From assembly GCA_950295325.1 (NCBI GenBank), contig OX485808.1:34554527-34618526 (forward strand): DNA of 64,000 bases, read 5' to 3'. Both the position numbers and the translations under genes were made by a program. The DNA is from Polytrichum commune. Its lineage: Eukaryota; Streptophyta; Polytrichopsida; Polytrichales; Polytrichaceae. The notes beneath the pieces are model-generated. The model saw only the letters and a program-made list of their open reading frames with translations. It was not told the DNA's origin and made no database searches. This document shows, piece by piece, positions 33,101 to 44,300 of this stretch (positions are counted from its first letter, which is position 1; the number at the start of each line of letters is the position of its first letter).

Positions 33101-33104
33101 CTTC

Positions 33105-33155
33105 AAAGTGCTCATACAAAGTATATGCATTATATATGCTTTGTGTGAGCACTTT
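33105..33155. other. Hairpin with ~22-bp arms
   Basis: AAAGTGCTCATACAAAGTAT (from 33105) pairs with the complement of ATGCTTTGTGTGAGCACTTT (ending 33155) with two mismatches around a very short loop. It lies just before the second palindrome array. Confidence 0.7.
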
Positions 33156-33179
33156 CAAATGAAGATAAAATGTCTTTTT

Positions 33180-33830
33180 TTGGGTCAATTGACCCAGATG
33201 GTCCCCAAAACACATGATAATAACTATTTCATTATACTTAATGTTGGTTTGGGTTGACGAACTCAACTCTCCCAAAATTTACATTCTAGACTGCCTTTTT
33301 TTCACAATTCAACAAAAATACATCGTTTTTTATCCACCAAACAAACCCACCACGAGTTTAAGTTGGTTGGTTGACCCAAACTCATCCCCCCCCCCCCAAC
33401 TTGTATGACATATCCTATGAGATTTTGGAGACAATTTGGGTCGATTGACCAAAACTACAACATTGAAGACTCATGGAGTCTATATCAAATATTGTTCCAC
33501 GTCAAAACACAATTGCTTATAATCAATCCAACCCAATTGTCAGAATACTATTGTCAATGTCAAAATTTGGGTCGTGCGACCAAAGCCTACATTGGGTTTG
33601 GGTTGACCAACCCAAGCTTTAACATTGTCAATGCTAGAATTTTTCCATTTGGTTATTTTGTAATTAATCATAACCAACCTAAAACACACACAAAACAAAC
33701 CAACAACTTAATCCTTTTACGAATGACTATATTCTCCTCACATTGATGTGCAAACAATAGCTCAACAAGGCAACTCCCTCCTCCAACATACTAAACAATG
33801 ATATTTTGGGTCGATCGACCCAAACCAAAT
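33180..33830. repeat. Second palindrome array, GGGTCRATYGACCC type
   Basis: Perfect palindromes GGGTCAATTGACCC (33182-33195) and TTTGGGTCGATCGACCCAAA (33805-33824), with degenerate members near 33248, 33366, 33437, 33568 and 33600. Parts of the spacers also recur (ACATTGTCAATG, CAACATTGAAG). Confidence 0.7.
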
Positions 33831-34390
33831 GGTTGAAAGCTCACATCTAAAAAACTTGAGCGCCTTAATCTCCGGGGGTTCACTAGCAAAAATCGTAGAA
33901 CAATGTGCGATAAAAAATAGGGTCTAATATATTCATTGTAGATAAATTTTGTAAAAAACTTACATATAATATAGGGGGTTTTAAAATAGTGAAAAAGGAT
34001 TACATATAAAATACCATCATACCTTTATTTTGAAAAATACCATACCTTATAATCTTTTCTGCAAGGTAAATAGCCCCCCAATAAATAGGTTCCAAACGCA
34101 CGTGTATGCAAAATATAAGAGGGAGTGAACCCCCGAGGCCTTAATCTAAGTTTTATGAATCAAATAATAGTTTCCCTACCTCATCCCTCTCAAATCTAGT
34201 ACAAAATGTAAAATCATCTTCTTAATGGACGTTTGCATTCACATGGTGGTAATTGGTTACTTAATAAAGCTATGATGTGAGTACTTGTTTTGTGTTGATC
34301 AATCCATATGAGAAATCCACTGGGTAGTCTTGACATTGTAGACTCCCTTGCAAATGGCGCCAAAATGCGTCAAATCGCCCAACAATTGGA
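33831..34390. other. Intergenic, nothing recognised
   Basis: No supported gene. Confidence 0.45.
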
Positions 34391-35250
34391 AGCCCCTCTT
34401 TAGAAGAAAACAATGCGGTGTCGTGATGTGTGCCGGTTAAGGGTCGAAACTTGGTAATTAGATGAGTTGGCAGAGTTTCTATATGTTAGTATAATGATGT
34501 CAGTATGGTCATATTCTAGTTTATAGTAGTTGAAGACCGGTCTTAGTTTGAGGACCGGTCATAGTTTGAAAACCGGATAGGGTAAAGTTAGGTTAGGGTG
34601 GATTAGGGCTAAGCGGCGGCCGAGCCTTAGCCTAAAGGGGGACTTTGTACCCTAACCCCAAAGGCTTTCTATTGGCCAAGGGGGTCTAAAGGAAGGGTAT
34701 TTAAGGGAGGGAAGTTGGGGTGATTATCATCCTTATTCTTCTTCTTCTTCTTATTCTTCTTCTTAGAGGTGTTCGGGTTTTGGAGCTTGAATTGTAGGAG
34801 TTTTATGAGAGTTAGAGAGTTGGAGCTTCTTTAGAGTTAGAGAGTTGGAACTTCTTAAGAGTTTGAGAGTTTTCTTTAGTATTTCGAAGCACTAGGGAGC
34901 GTGAGGGTGATGAGGCGACTTGAAGATGTGTGAAGAGAAACTTGAGGCATAGTTGTAGTTCTACACTTCATTTTATAAAATGGCATATTTTGAAACTTGG
35001 TTAACTTGGTTACACATGATTAGATTATAAACTTCATGTGAGAATTTAGAGAGATATTTGGTGAGGCACTTCATGTGTATGTAAAGCATGAAATGTTAGT
35101 TTTGAAAGATACATGGTAGTGAATGAGGATTAGTTTAGAGGAAAGATACAATGAAACCTTCAACAACTTACCACGTCTAGAAACTTCGTGTTTTCCGGGC
35201 ATCTCACAACAAATTACATGCCAGCGGGCCGCAATGCCTTAGAGCAAATT
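34391..35250 (+). other. Possible LTR/leader of a retroelement relic
   Basis: Three CCGGTC/CCGGAT words (34537-34575) are followed by a TATA-like TATTTAAG at 34698-34705, a pyrimidine-rich CTTCTTCTTC leader (34735-34765), GAG-rich repeats, and a degraded primer-site-like TGCCTTAGAGCAAATTGG at about 35236-35253. A broken gag-like frame follows at 35455. I see no second LTR, so this remains tentative. Confidence 0.25.
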
Positions 35251-35454
35251 GGTCCCTAACCTCATTGTGGACAATACCAAGGACATTTTCTCTAGGGATG
35301 CCACAGTGGCCTTTAGAGAGCAAAGGAAGTTGAAGGGACGTAAGCTATATAGCAAGTATAATGAAGGAGACCATTGCAATCTCTAGCAATGACGATGATG
35401 ATAAGGAGCTTCTGAAGAGATTATTAAGGTCTGAACCCCCCCCCCTTTGTTGGC

Positions 35455-35739
35455 ATGGTGAGAGTGAAGCCTGAGGTGTTGACTGTGGAGGAGGCTAATG
35501 AGCAGAGGCTCAAGAAGGAGGAGCAACGCGTCCATCTCTAGATTGCGAAGGTAAAAGAACCTTTGATGTGGAATGAGGTCGCCGAGTAGAGGGTTTTACT
35601 ACTAAACGAAGAGCAGCAGTGGGCCATGGCCCAACCACCATTAAGCACAGACATCATCACGCAAGTGATACAAGGCATGTGGGCACAAGGCACAGGGAGG
35701 TCACTTCATTGTCACCTTCCACACAGTCAGCACAACTAA
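35455..35739 (+). pseudogene. Broken gag-like frame with two in-frame stops
   Basis: One 94-codon frame runs from ATG 35455 to TAA 35737-35739 and is interrupted by TAG at 35539-35541 and 35587-35589. Residues such as VRVKPEVLTVEEANEQRLKK and EEQQWAMAQPP are protein-like and hydrophilic, rich in Glu/Lys/Gln as in retroelement gag or similar structural proteins. The family is not recognised. No polymerase region follows. Confidence 0.35.
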
Positions 35740-36540
35740 GTCTCAAAGTAAACAATATCACTAAAAAACTCAAGATGGCTTGTCATGCCTTGATTACGCC
35801 ACTATTTGACATGAATGGTGCGTTCTAGAAAGGAAAAAAAAATGAATGTGATGATTTGATGTGTGTTTGCAAGTTTAAGTCCACAATTAGTTATGAACTT
35901 TAATGTCTTGCACACTATATTTTTTTTCTATTTTGACAGAGGATATGGTTAGGATAATGAGCTTGAAACGTGGAGCCCATCCGAAGTCGGACCGAACATC
36001 TCAAGCAGGATATAGTGGCAAGCAAGTGGTTAGTAGACCAATAGCGTCAAACCCGTAGTTGATGGCATTAGCTTTTGCGGCACTCTAGGAACCATAATTT
36101 GACGTTCTACTATATAAGTGTGTACCACATTAAATCAAGATAATCAAATTAGTTCAAAAGCTTTGAAATATTGAATCTCACACCAGATAGAAGCAAGAGC
36201 GTAGTTACAACAACCAAGAGTTCATGGGAGCCATGTTAGTTGAAGTTGAATTTAACATTGGGAAATCCTAATAACTTTTTTCATTGCAAATTTGCGGTAG
36301 GTATTCACATTAGAGCCCCCAAACTATTCCAATATTATGAGATTAGGTTAGGATGAACCAAATCGTACACCTATACTAGGTAGCTTTCACCAGACCCCTA
36401 CCATGGCTGCCATGAATCCTAAGCCAATTGCTGGGCCAGTCGAATTGGGGTTTGTGGCGTCTATGTAAGCTCATCCAATGTTGTGGATGAAGGAGATCTA
36501 GTAGAGACGAACCCCCTATAAATTTAGGGCCAATTCATGT
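35740..36540. other. Intergenic, nothing recognised
   Basis: Possibly further retroelement debris. No frame is supported. Confidence 0.4.
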
Positions 36541-36544
36541 TAAA

Positions 36545-36960
36545 ATATATTACACTACATCATTTATGGTAATTAGTACTAGATGCGTATTTAATGTTAG
36601 ATGTCATTGACCCTATTTGGAGGCATATGTTGGGTTACATTGATGATCAAACAACTTCATCATTTAGTGTTCCCTTATGACACTTGGCAATCAAGTGCAC
36701 TTACTAATATTTGGACATGAGTATGTTCAATTAATAGTGTTATGAGGTGTATCCCTACATTACACCATGGTCTAGTACAAGTTGACTAAAGTGTACACAA
36801 GTAACACTTGCCATTAGTATGCTCAATAATATTTGCCCCTTTACATATTTAAACACAAGACTATCATCTCAAACATCTCTTGAATGGGCTAATCTAAATG
36901 TCATGATGTAAATAATGTTTCACATAAGATAGTTATTTACATTGACGAAGAGTATTATGT
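36545..36960 (-). mobile_element. Element R4, copy 2 (inverted relative to 9920)
   Basis: Matches the complement of 10090-10520: TATTTAATGTTAGATGTCATT, CCCTATTT-GAGGCAT, CAACTTCATCAT-TAGTGT, ATGACACTTGGC, GTGCACTTACTAATAT, and the GCTCAATAAT-type subrepeats. The far end is diverged. Confidence 0.6.
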
Positions 36961-37640
36961 TGACAATTCGCGGACATGACACATGGAGACCTCGCGGCAT
37001 CTAGGTTAGGCCCTTTGCAAATCGTGTACATGACACTAACTACCATAAGCAATGTAGACTGATAATCCGGGAACTCTCCTGCCATGTTTGAAATCCACTC
37101 ATCTAGAAACTAGTCATTCCCAAGGCGTAAATCGATAGGTCACTACGCTTTCACCTTCGCAACGTAGATACAACAAACCCCAAGCTAGCAGGCCACTCCA
37201 GTCCACACACACACATACATTCATATGCGCACTCATACTTGATGCAATGTAAGTCACTCATGAATCATGATACACTACTATACATGAATGGTAAGTGACT
37301 TTCGGCCTGCAGCAGCGATCGATGGAGCCCCAGACCAGGGAACACGCTCGCCTGCCAAAAGCCTCCTCACGGCCTGGCAGGACTGGCGTGCAGCAGGGGA
37401 TCTGCAGAGGCCAATTTGACCTTGCTAAGCTTACCTGCTGTGTCTTCTCTGCGCCCAGCCTGACACTCGCCCTCTGGCCACCCCCACGGCCTCACATGCA
37501 GCCCTGACACCCGCCCTTTCAAGCTGCCCTGCGCCCCATTGCCAACAAGCTGCTGCTGCTGCTGCTGCTCCTCCTTCTCCTCAAACCCTCAATCCTCTCC
37601 CTGCCCTTTGCTGCAGCAGCCTTGTTGTGAATCAGCTAAC
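36961..37640. other. Intergenic; CTG-run near 37551-37570
   Basis: The GC content rises (37300-37640), with CTG/TCC runs. The 70- and 81-aa frames there reflect the composition. No gene. Confidence 0.45.
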
Positions 37641-38520
37641 GCAGCTCGCTCGCCACTTGAACCAAGCAAGGCAGTCGGGAAGCCAACTGATGCAAGCGAG
37701 GAAGCATGTTTAATTTCTCGATCAGTGACGCTGAATCGGCCTCATCTGGGGTGGGTCAGTGTCCAGGGAGGAGTTTGGACATAATCGGTTGAAATCCTGG
37801 TGTTTCCAACTCCAACCGGTTACATGCTTGACATCTTTCAGTTTTCCCGGTATTAAATTGGAATGTATTCTGTAAATTTCTCAAAAATTACGGGCAATTT
37901 TCCTTAGGTCTTGAACATCAACCGGTTCACCACTCGAACCAAGTAAGGCAGTGGGGAAGCCAACTGACGCAAGCGTGGAAGTAAGTTTAATTTCTCAATC
38001 AGTGACACTGAATCAGCTTCTCTCTGGGGTGGGTCAGTGTCTGCAGAGGAATTTGGACATAATCGGTTGAAATCCTGGTGTTTCCAACTCCAACCGGTTA
38101 CATGGTTGACATCTTTCGGTTTACCCGGTATTAAAATTGGAATGTATTCTGTAAATTTCTCGAAAATTACGGGCAATTTTCCTCAGGTCTTGAACATCAA
38201 CCGGTTCACCACTCGAACCAAGTAAGGCAGTGGGGAAGCCAACTGACGCAGGCAAGGAAGCAAGTTTAATTTCTCAATCAGTGATGCTGAATTGGCCTCT
38301 CTCTGGGGTGGGTCAGTGTCCAAGGAGGAGTTTGGACATAATCGGTTGAAATCCTGGTGTTTCCAACTCCAACCGGTTATGTGGTTGACATCTTTCGGTT
38401 TTTCTGGTATTAAATTGGAACGTATTCTGTAAATTTCTCGAAAATTACGGGCAATTTTCCTCAGGTCTTGAACATCAACCGGTTCATCTGTAACTAGCAG
38501 CCGGTCGGCCCCGTTTATTG
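37640..38520 (+). repeat. Tandem array of the ACCGGTT MITE, ~279-bp unit, three copies
   Basis: GTGGGTCAGTGTC recurs at 37751, 38029 and 38308 (spacing 278 and 279). Each unit holds a MITE-like core, from ATAATCGGTTGAAATCCTGG to AACATCAACCGGTTCA, plus a spacer with CCACTCGAACCAAGTAAGGC and AGCCAACTGACGCAAGC. A fourth partial unit ends at about 38520. The last unit ends with the normal MITE terminus (AGCCGGTCGGCCCCGTTTATTG). Confidence 0.85.
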
Positions 38521-41000
38521 TCTGGGGTGGGGTGCCTCTGATCTGCTCCCAGCTCCCATGGCCAACACTGCCAGACCCCAGCTCCCTGACTACTGTAAGT
38601 AACTTAGTGCAGATCGATAAGAGTCTAGGCGGCTGCTGCTCCTGCTGTTGCTACTGCTGTTGCTCATGCGTGACTCATGCTCACGATAAACTCGAGCTCA
38701 ATTGGGTGCCACATACAATCTTTGGCTTTTTTCCTCGCTGTAATTTTAACTTTTTATAGAAATGCTTTTGTTCATTGCCAACAAAAAACAAACAAGGTCA
38801 GCAGGACCCAAGGTAGAGAGAGGGGCAAGTTACGAGTCTTCTGGGTGGCACTTTTGGGTGCACACAGTGAAACCAAATGAAGGGTAACCAACATGTAACT
38901 TGGAAAAATACTATTTCATGACTATGAGCAGGCTCCAGAAAACATGGTTTATATGTCTGTGGTCGTAGAGTATCTATCCCATGACTATGCATATTTTTTG
39001 GGCAGCACATCCGAAATCTTTTTGGTGCATGGATTCTTTTTCAGGGCAGGGTAATTTTTTTCACTACCTGTACAATTTCCCTTTGCTCTTAATTGACAAC
39101 TTGTGGGTTTAGGATGTACAATGAGAGAACTATCCAAATAATTTCAAAACATGCAAATGGAGTTTTTCCTATTTCTCTCACCTAAAACAACATTCAATAC
39201 AACACTATGAACGATGTATAGGGTTCTAAGTATTGCCTCAATATTCTTGAGTGTGAACACCTACACAATACTCCAAACTGAGTCTATGCATAATAGAGTT
39301 TGAGTTGATGGTAGTTGTTGCAAAGGGAATCAAATACTCATTTCAAAGGATGTCACCATTGACCATGCTAACGCTTACAAGGGTGTTCGACCTTATGGAT
39401 TTGAAAATACATGTATATACATTATAACTCGTTTGCATAAGGAATGTGACTTTGTCCTAAAATGACATTTTCAAAGGAATTAATTTTAAATACGAGCTCT
39501 TTTCACATTAAATTGGATATTTCATTAAGCTTCCATTGAGCTTTCCTAGAGCTTCATCAAATCTTATTCATTAATTTTTGACATGCATCACCTGGGCCCT
39601 ATTACCATTCAAAGGCAGTTTTCACAATGCCTTTATCCCAAGATATGAGAAACAACTAACAAATAAACAAGTGACGCGCATGAGAATTATTGCATGCACA
39701 TGAGCTCATAAAAATAGGTATTGGTTTGACAGCTATAGAGGCCTCCGTATTAGAAGATAGTGGGGTTTAAGTTAACTCATTCTAGAGAATTTCATATTGT
39801 CCATCAAGGCATTCCCCATACACGAGACTCATCGACTCATGATGGGAAGGCCGTCCGCTACAATTCACCTTCAGGAATCCTATTACTAGTGCATGTTGCT
39901 TGCTTAGTTGTTTTCAATGGTAATTAAGGAGAAGGTGGACTTGATGATTGCATATGATTGGAGGATCTATGTTGCTTGCAAATAGTATAGCGCAACCCCC
40001 AATGAGCATTACCATATCACAATGAGCAAGTAGCCCAGATGCTCATGTGCATCCTTCCTCAAGATGCACAATAACAATATTGGGGGAAAACGATCTATGT
40101 ACCATGTAAACACATGTACAATTTGATTTTGATGGGCTTGCCTGCAAACCAAGATGAGGATGAGTTCATCCACAACATCACTTGGAGTCATGATTCTCTA
40201 CATGATAAGCTTCTTAGCTGCGATCCTATTATTTAGGCCGTCTTAGGTGGAAAGTCAAAGGGTAGCAATTCATCATTGTTTCCACACCACACACATTATG
40301 AAATACAAAATATCATGATTCTAAAGTGTATGATTTGTTTTTGAGCAATAAATCAACATGTTAACAACTCCCTATCTAGGTTTGTTTTTGTGTTCATAAC
40401 ATGAATTATCTATTGAAAACCATTTTGTTTCTACCAGACACCATTCCTTTGTTAAGTAATTTTATCTCTAGGGCTTGGCTGTCACAACCATGTCTGCTAG
40501 ACTTGACTTATTTGCACAATTGTCAAACCCATTTGCACAACTCATCGAGTCCCACAAAGCTCTTATTCCAAAGACATTAAGGTGGCCCCGAAGGATGTGG
40601 CTGGCAATGGCCAACCCCCCACAACCACCTCGGTTGCAGAGGTGCCAAAGACGTTGAGGTAGCCTTGGAGGATTTGGCTGGCAATGGCCAACCTTTCACA
40701 CCCAACTCCCTTGCATTGGTCCCACTGACTCTTGCGTTTATTTTTGGGTAGTGGGGTTCCCTAAATTTACTATTATACACATGTCCATTATATTCATCCG
40801 ATGTTTGACACGTGGAAGGTTGCTACCATAATAGATGCCAATTTTGTTGGTGGCCTCATGAACCTCGTTTTCATTAGTGACCTTCATGGAATAAGGAGCC
40901 CAAGAAGCCTTAAATTGAGGCGGCCTACCCGAAAAGGAATATTTTCTCAAGTAGGGGAAACAAATTTATGGGTAGAGAAAGTTAATTATTTTGGGTTGCC
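38521..41000. other. Intergenic; small two-copy repeat at 40568-40695
   Basis: CCAAAGAC(A/G)TT(A/G)AGGT to TGGCTGGCAATGGCCAACC is present twice, 76 bp apart. No gene. Confidence 0.5.
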
Positions 41001-43480
41001 CATGAAATACTCAAGTGGGTCTATTTATAGGCATGTACATCCACAAAATTAGGCTTACAAGGTCTGCTCACATGAAATAGCATCACTTGGTAACTTGTAA
41101 GCATGATTGTAACTAAGCGAATAATGCATGCTCTAGTACAACTTATTCAAAGGTCACACCTTCCATTACGTTAGTGTTCGACCTATGGTGGAGAAATTTT
41201 GTTAGCCGTGCCCCATATCATGTCAAGGTTTATTTTTGATTTTGAGACGAATGAAATGCTTCGTTTCATTCTAAACACAAGGTTGACATTCCCCAAAAAT
41301 TAGAAACTATATGCCGCCAAAATTAATGGGGTCTTTTTGAATGATGGTATTAAAAAAACTTGAAGTGGTTTCAAAATAAAAATAGGCCCCACACAATATG
41401 TGACTAAGTTCAAATAATGTAGGGTGTTATAAATTCCATGAAATTAGGCTTATATTATTTCTAAGATATCATGGTATGAAAATGATTGCAAAAGAGCCAT
41501 AGTGTATAAATTCCCCCATCTTGCCCATAGTGGATGAAAATTTGTTGATGATGGAAATAAATGGTTGAAGAACATTGGATGACATGTTTAGGTAAGCAAC
41601 ATGGAAGAGATTGGTTTACGTCATGGCATTGCATTATGAAAGTTTGGTGCTTTGTTGGCATCTACAAATTATACACCTTCTAGCAGATTAGTGTTGGCAC
41701 ATTTGGTTTGTTTTTTTTTGCCTTTCCACATGAATTAAAATGTTGTAGGATTTCCAACACTTTGCTTGGAGATGTCATCAGTTTATTATTCCATATAAAT
41801 GCATATCTTGTTGCTCTCGAGTGCAGATCAATTTTGTGTATCTATGCTTTGTATTGTGGCTTCAAAAAATTGCTTTGAGGCTAAACGGCATTGCAATGAA
41901 TTTTTGGCTTTGCCTTTTGAGATGGTTTTTAAAATAAGCCAAAGTTTGGCCTCGATCATATAACCAACTAGAATTGCCCATATGTGTAGGGTGCTCAGGG
42001 AGTGCACTATTCATTAAAACCAAGCATCACGTGCGTGCATGCCCCTTATTAAAATACCCCTGTATACATTTTATTTTTGCTAAAATCAAGCAATATACTT
42101 ACAAATCTCATTGCTTCAAAATACATTTCCATACGTACACAAGGGTCCAAAAACAAATACACAATTTGTATATAACATGTGTACAAATGTTTGGAAATGC
42201 AAAAATATGGCCCTATTATATGTATAATATCAAATCATGGATTTTTAGTTATAAAGTCGTTACTTAGTGGATGAAAAAACACATGATTCTTGGTCCAGGT
42301 CTGACTTGAACGTGTAAACGCGTAAATGCGTACTTTACATATATTTTTCTATAGCCTCATGTATATCTACTTCTTGCTTAATAGCAATATGTCTCTTGTA
42401 CGTACATTTTGTACATGCTTGTTTTAAATAATACCCCTTTTGTTCACCCACGTGTATAAATACAGTACTTGAACAGTGTACTCCCTGGGGTAGGGTGTAG
42501 TGCTCTTTTGACCAACCACTTGTTGACATATGATAAACATATGCTACATGAGAATCACTAACCCCAACTTTTCAAAGTAAGTTAAAGTTACCACAAAATA
42601 TGCACAATTAGGAAATGACCTAATTGAATGGATCATTTGATTTCTTGCAAGTAAGAGAATACCCCCCACAAAATTATACCCCTCGCCACACATGATTCCT
42701 ATAAGTCACACTAAGTGTCAACCTCACATTTGTAAAGAAATACACATGATGCTAGCATGACCTTTGGGGGGCAACTCATGACATAATAAGCAAGGGACAT
42801 TGGCAAAATAAGGCTTTGGCAACTTATAATAAATTCATAATAAAGCATGAAAGTCTTATACCATGTATATCGAATGTAACTTGTAAGGATTAAGGCATAA
42901 TGTAGTAACATAAAGAATATAATATCTAATAATGTTTTAAAGCACTCTTGAGTGCTATTAGGGAGAATGAAAGAAGAAGAAAGACAGCTTTGATGTTGCC
43001 ATTGGTGTGGTTATGGTGCTTCAATTTTGAGTTGGTCTAAGCCTATACGTAATCCCGAAGCATGCATTACGTGAATTAGAGGGGCCTTAAAATAGTGCCT
43101 CCTTTCGAAGTTAAACATCTTGAATGGACGTGGACAAGCCAGCTAGCACCTATATCCCTCAAAGGCAAGCCCCTAAGTTCCCACAAGGTCAATTAAAAAC
43201 TTGTATGGGTTCTCATGGATGTCTCAACTATGATGGGTGGACTAATGGTGATAGGATGCATCATAAACCTTCTCATGAATGTCAAGTGCACAAATGAGAC
43301 ATCTATCATTAATCTCGGTGATGAACCTAGCTCTCCAAGAGTTGATGGCCACCACTTTATGCCATAAAGACCATATGAAAGCCCATGAGTCCTTATTCCT
43401 CAATTTATACTAGACCTATTCCCATTTGAGCTTGAGTGAAAGGATAAGCATTCCATGCCATTTAATGAATGATTTAGGGG
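41001..43480. other. AT-rich intergenic, nothing recognised
   Basis: No supported gene. A short inverted repeat GAATGAAA..TTTCATTC lies at about 41249-41272. Confidence 0.5.
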
Positions 43481-43493
43481 GAGGGTTTTTGTA

Positions 43494-43835
43494 TTGCAAA
43501 AGATTGCCACCTTGGCCAAAATACAACTAAAGAAACCTTTGCCCGATGCCCATTTCAGTCTCTACGGGTTGATATGTATAGAAACTTTTCTCCAATTAGA
43601 GGTCACAAGGTTTCTTCTTTTGCCCACTATTAATTTTGCCTACTCTAACCATCCTAAACCACCTCACTTAAATATCATCATTCAAGGTCTTAGGTTCATC
43701 CATGTCAAAGATGTGGGGAAGGAGAGGTGTCTTGAAGCACTTAAGACAAGGAGGAGGAAATGGTGCAAATGTATACACATTAAGAATTGGACAAAAAAAC
43801 CTACAATTTTTGAAGATGATCTTGTAGTTTAGATT
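43494..43835 (+). pseudogene. 112-aa frame at the edge of repeat R1
   Basis: The frame ends in a basic segment (RRRKWCKCIHIKNWTKKP) and runs directly into repeat R1, whose other copy at 4.1-4.6 kb also has a frame. It may be the decayed coding part of the same unknown element. No domain is recognised. Confidence 0.3.
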
Positions 43836-43839
43836 TTAG

Positions 43840-44300
43840 TTATAAACACACCCAAGGAAATACTTAGGGAAGACTTAAAAGGTGATTTGTGTATCATCCA
43901 AGTGTCTTAGATAAGTTTATTTAGGAAGAATACATGGTTATTTGATATTATTTTGGGTTTGAACTGACAATTAAGTAATAATTTAGGGGTAGAGACTTCA
44001 AAATCTCTCAATGTCAATACATGTAATTATGACAATCACTCAATCTCACACGATTTACCTAGGCAATAGTCTCACACTGAGCTCATTTTAATTGGACCAA
44101 GTGTGGTGCTCAAGCATAGGCACAATGATTGTCATTTATCTTGCATGTAGTATCCAATTTTAGTCTCTTTACCAAAGCCAAGGGCACTTTGGTGTAGTCA
44201 ATAGTCTTGGTGTAATTAGCTTTTTTAATGTAACTTGAAAATACAATGCAGTCATCCTTCCAAGATTCTTAGTTTTCCTTGATTAGTTATGGTTTATTTA
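43840..44300 (+). repeat. Dispersed repeat R1, copy 2
   Basis: Counterpart of 4100-4560 in the opposite orientation. It contains GACTTAAAAGGTGATTTGTG, GTCTCTTTACCAAAGCCAAG and AATGCAGTCATCCTTCCAAG, all with close matches in the other copy. Confidence 0.55.

Noticed and set aside
36961-37300. Possible organellar DNA insertion
   Set aside because: I saw no recognisable chloroplast or mitochondrial gene sequence here or elsewhere in the window.
37295-37784. Plus-strand frames with a Cys run
   Set aside because: They result from a CTG/TGC run and overlap the tandem MITE array.
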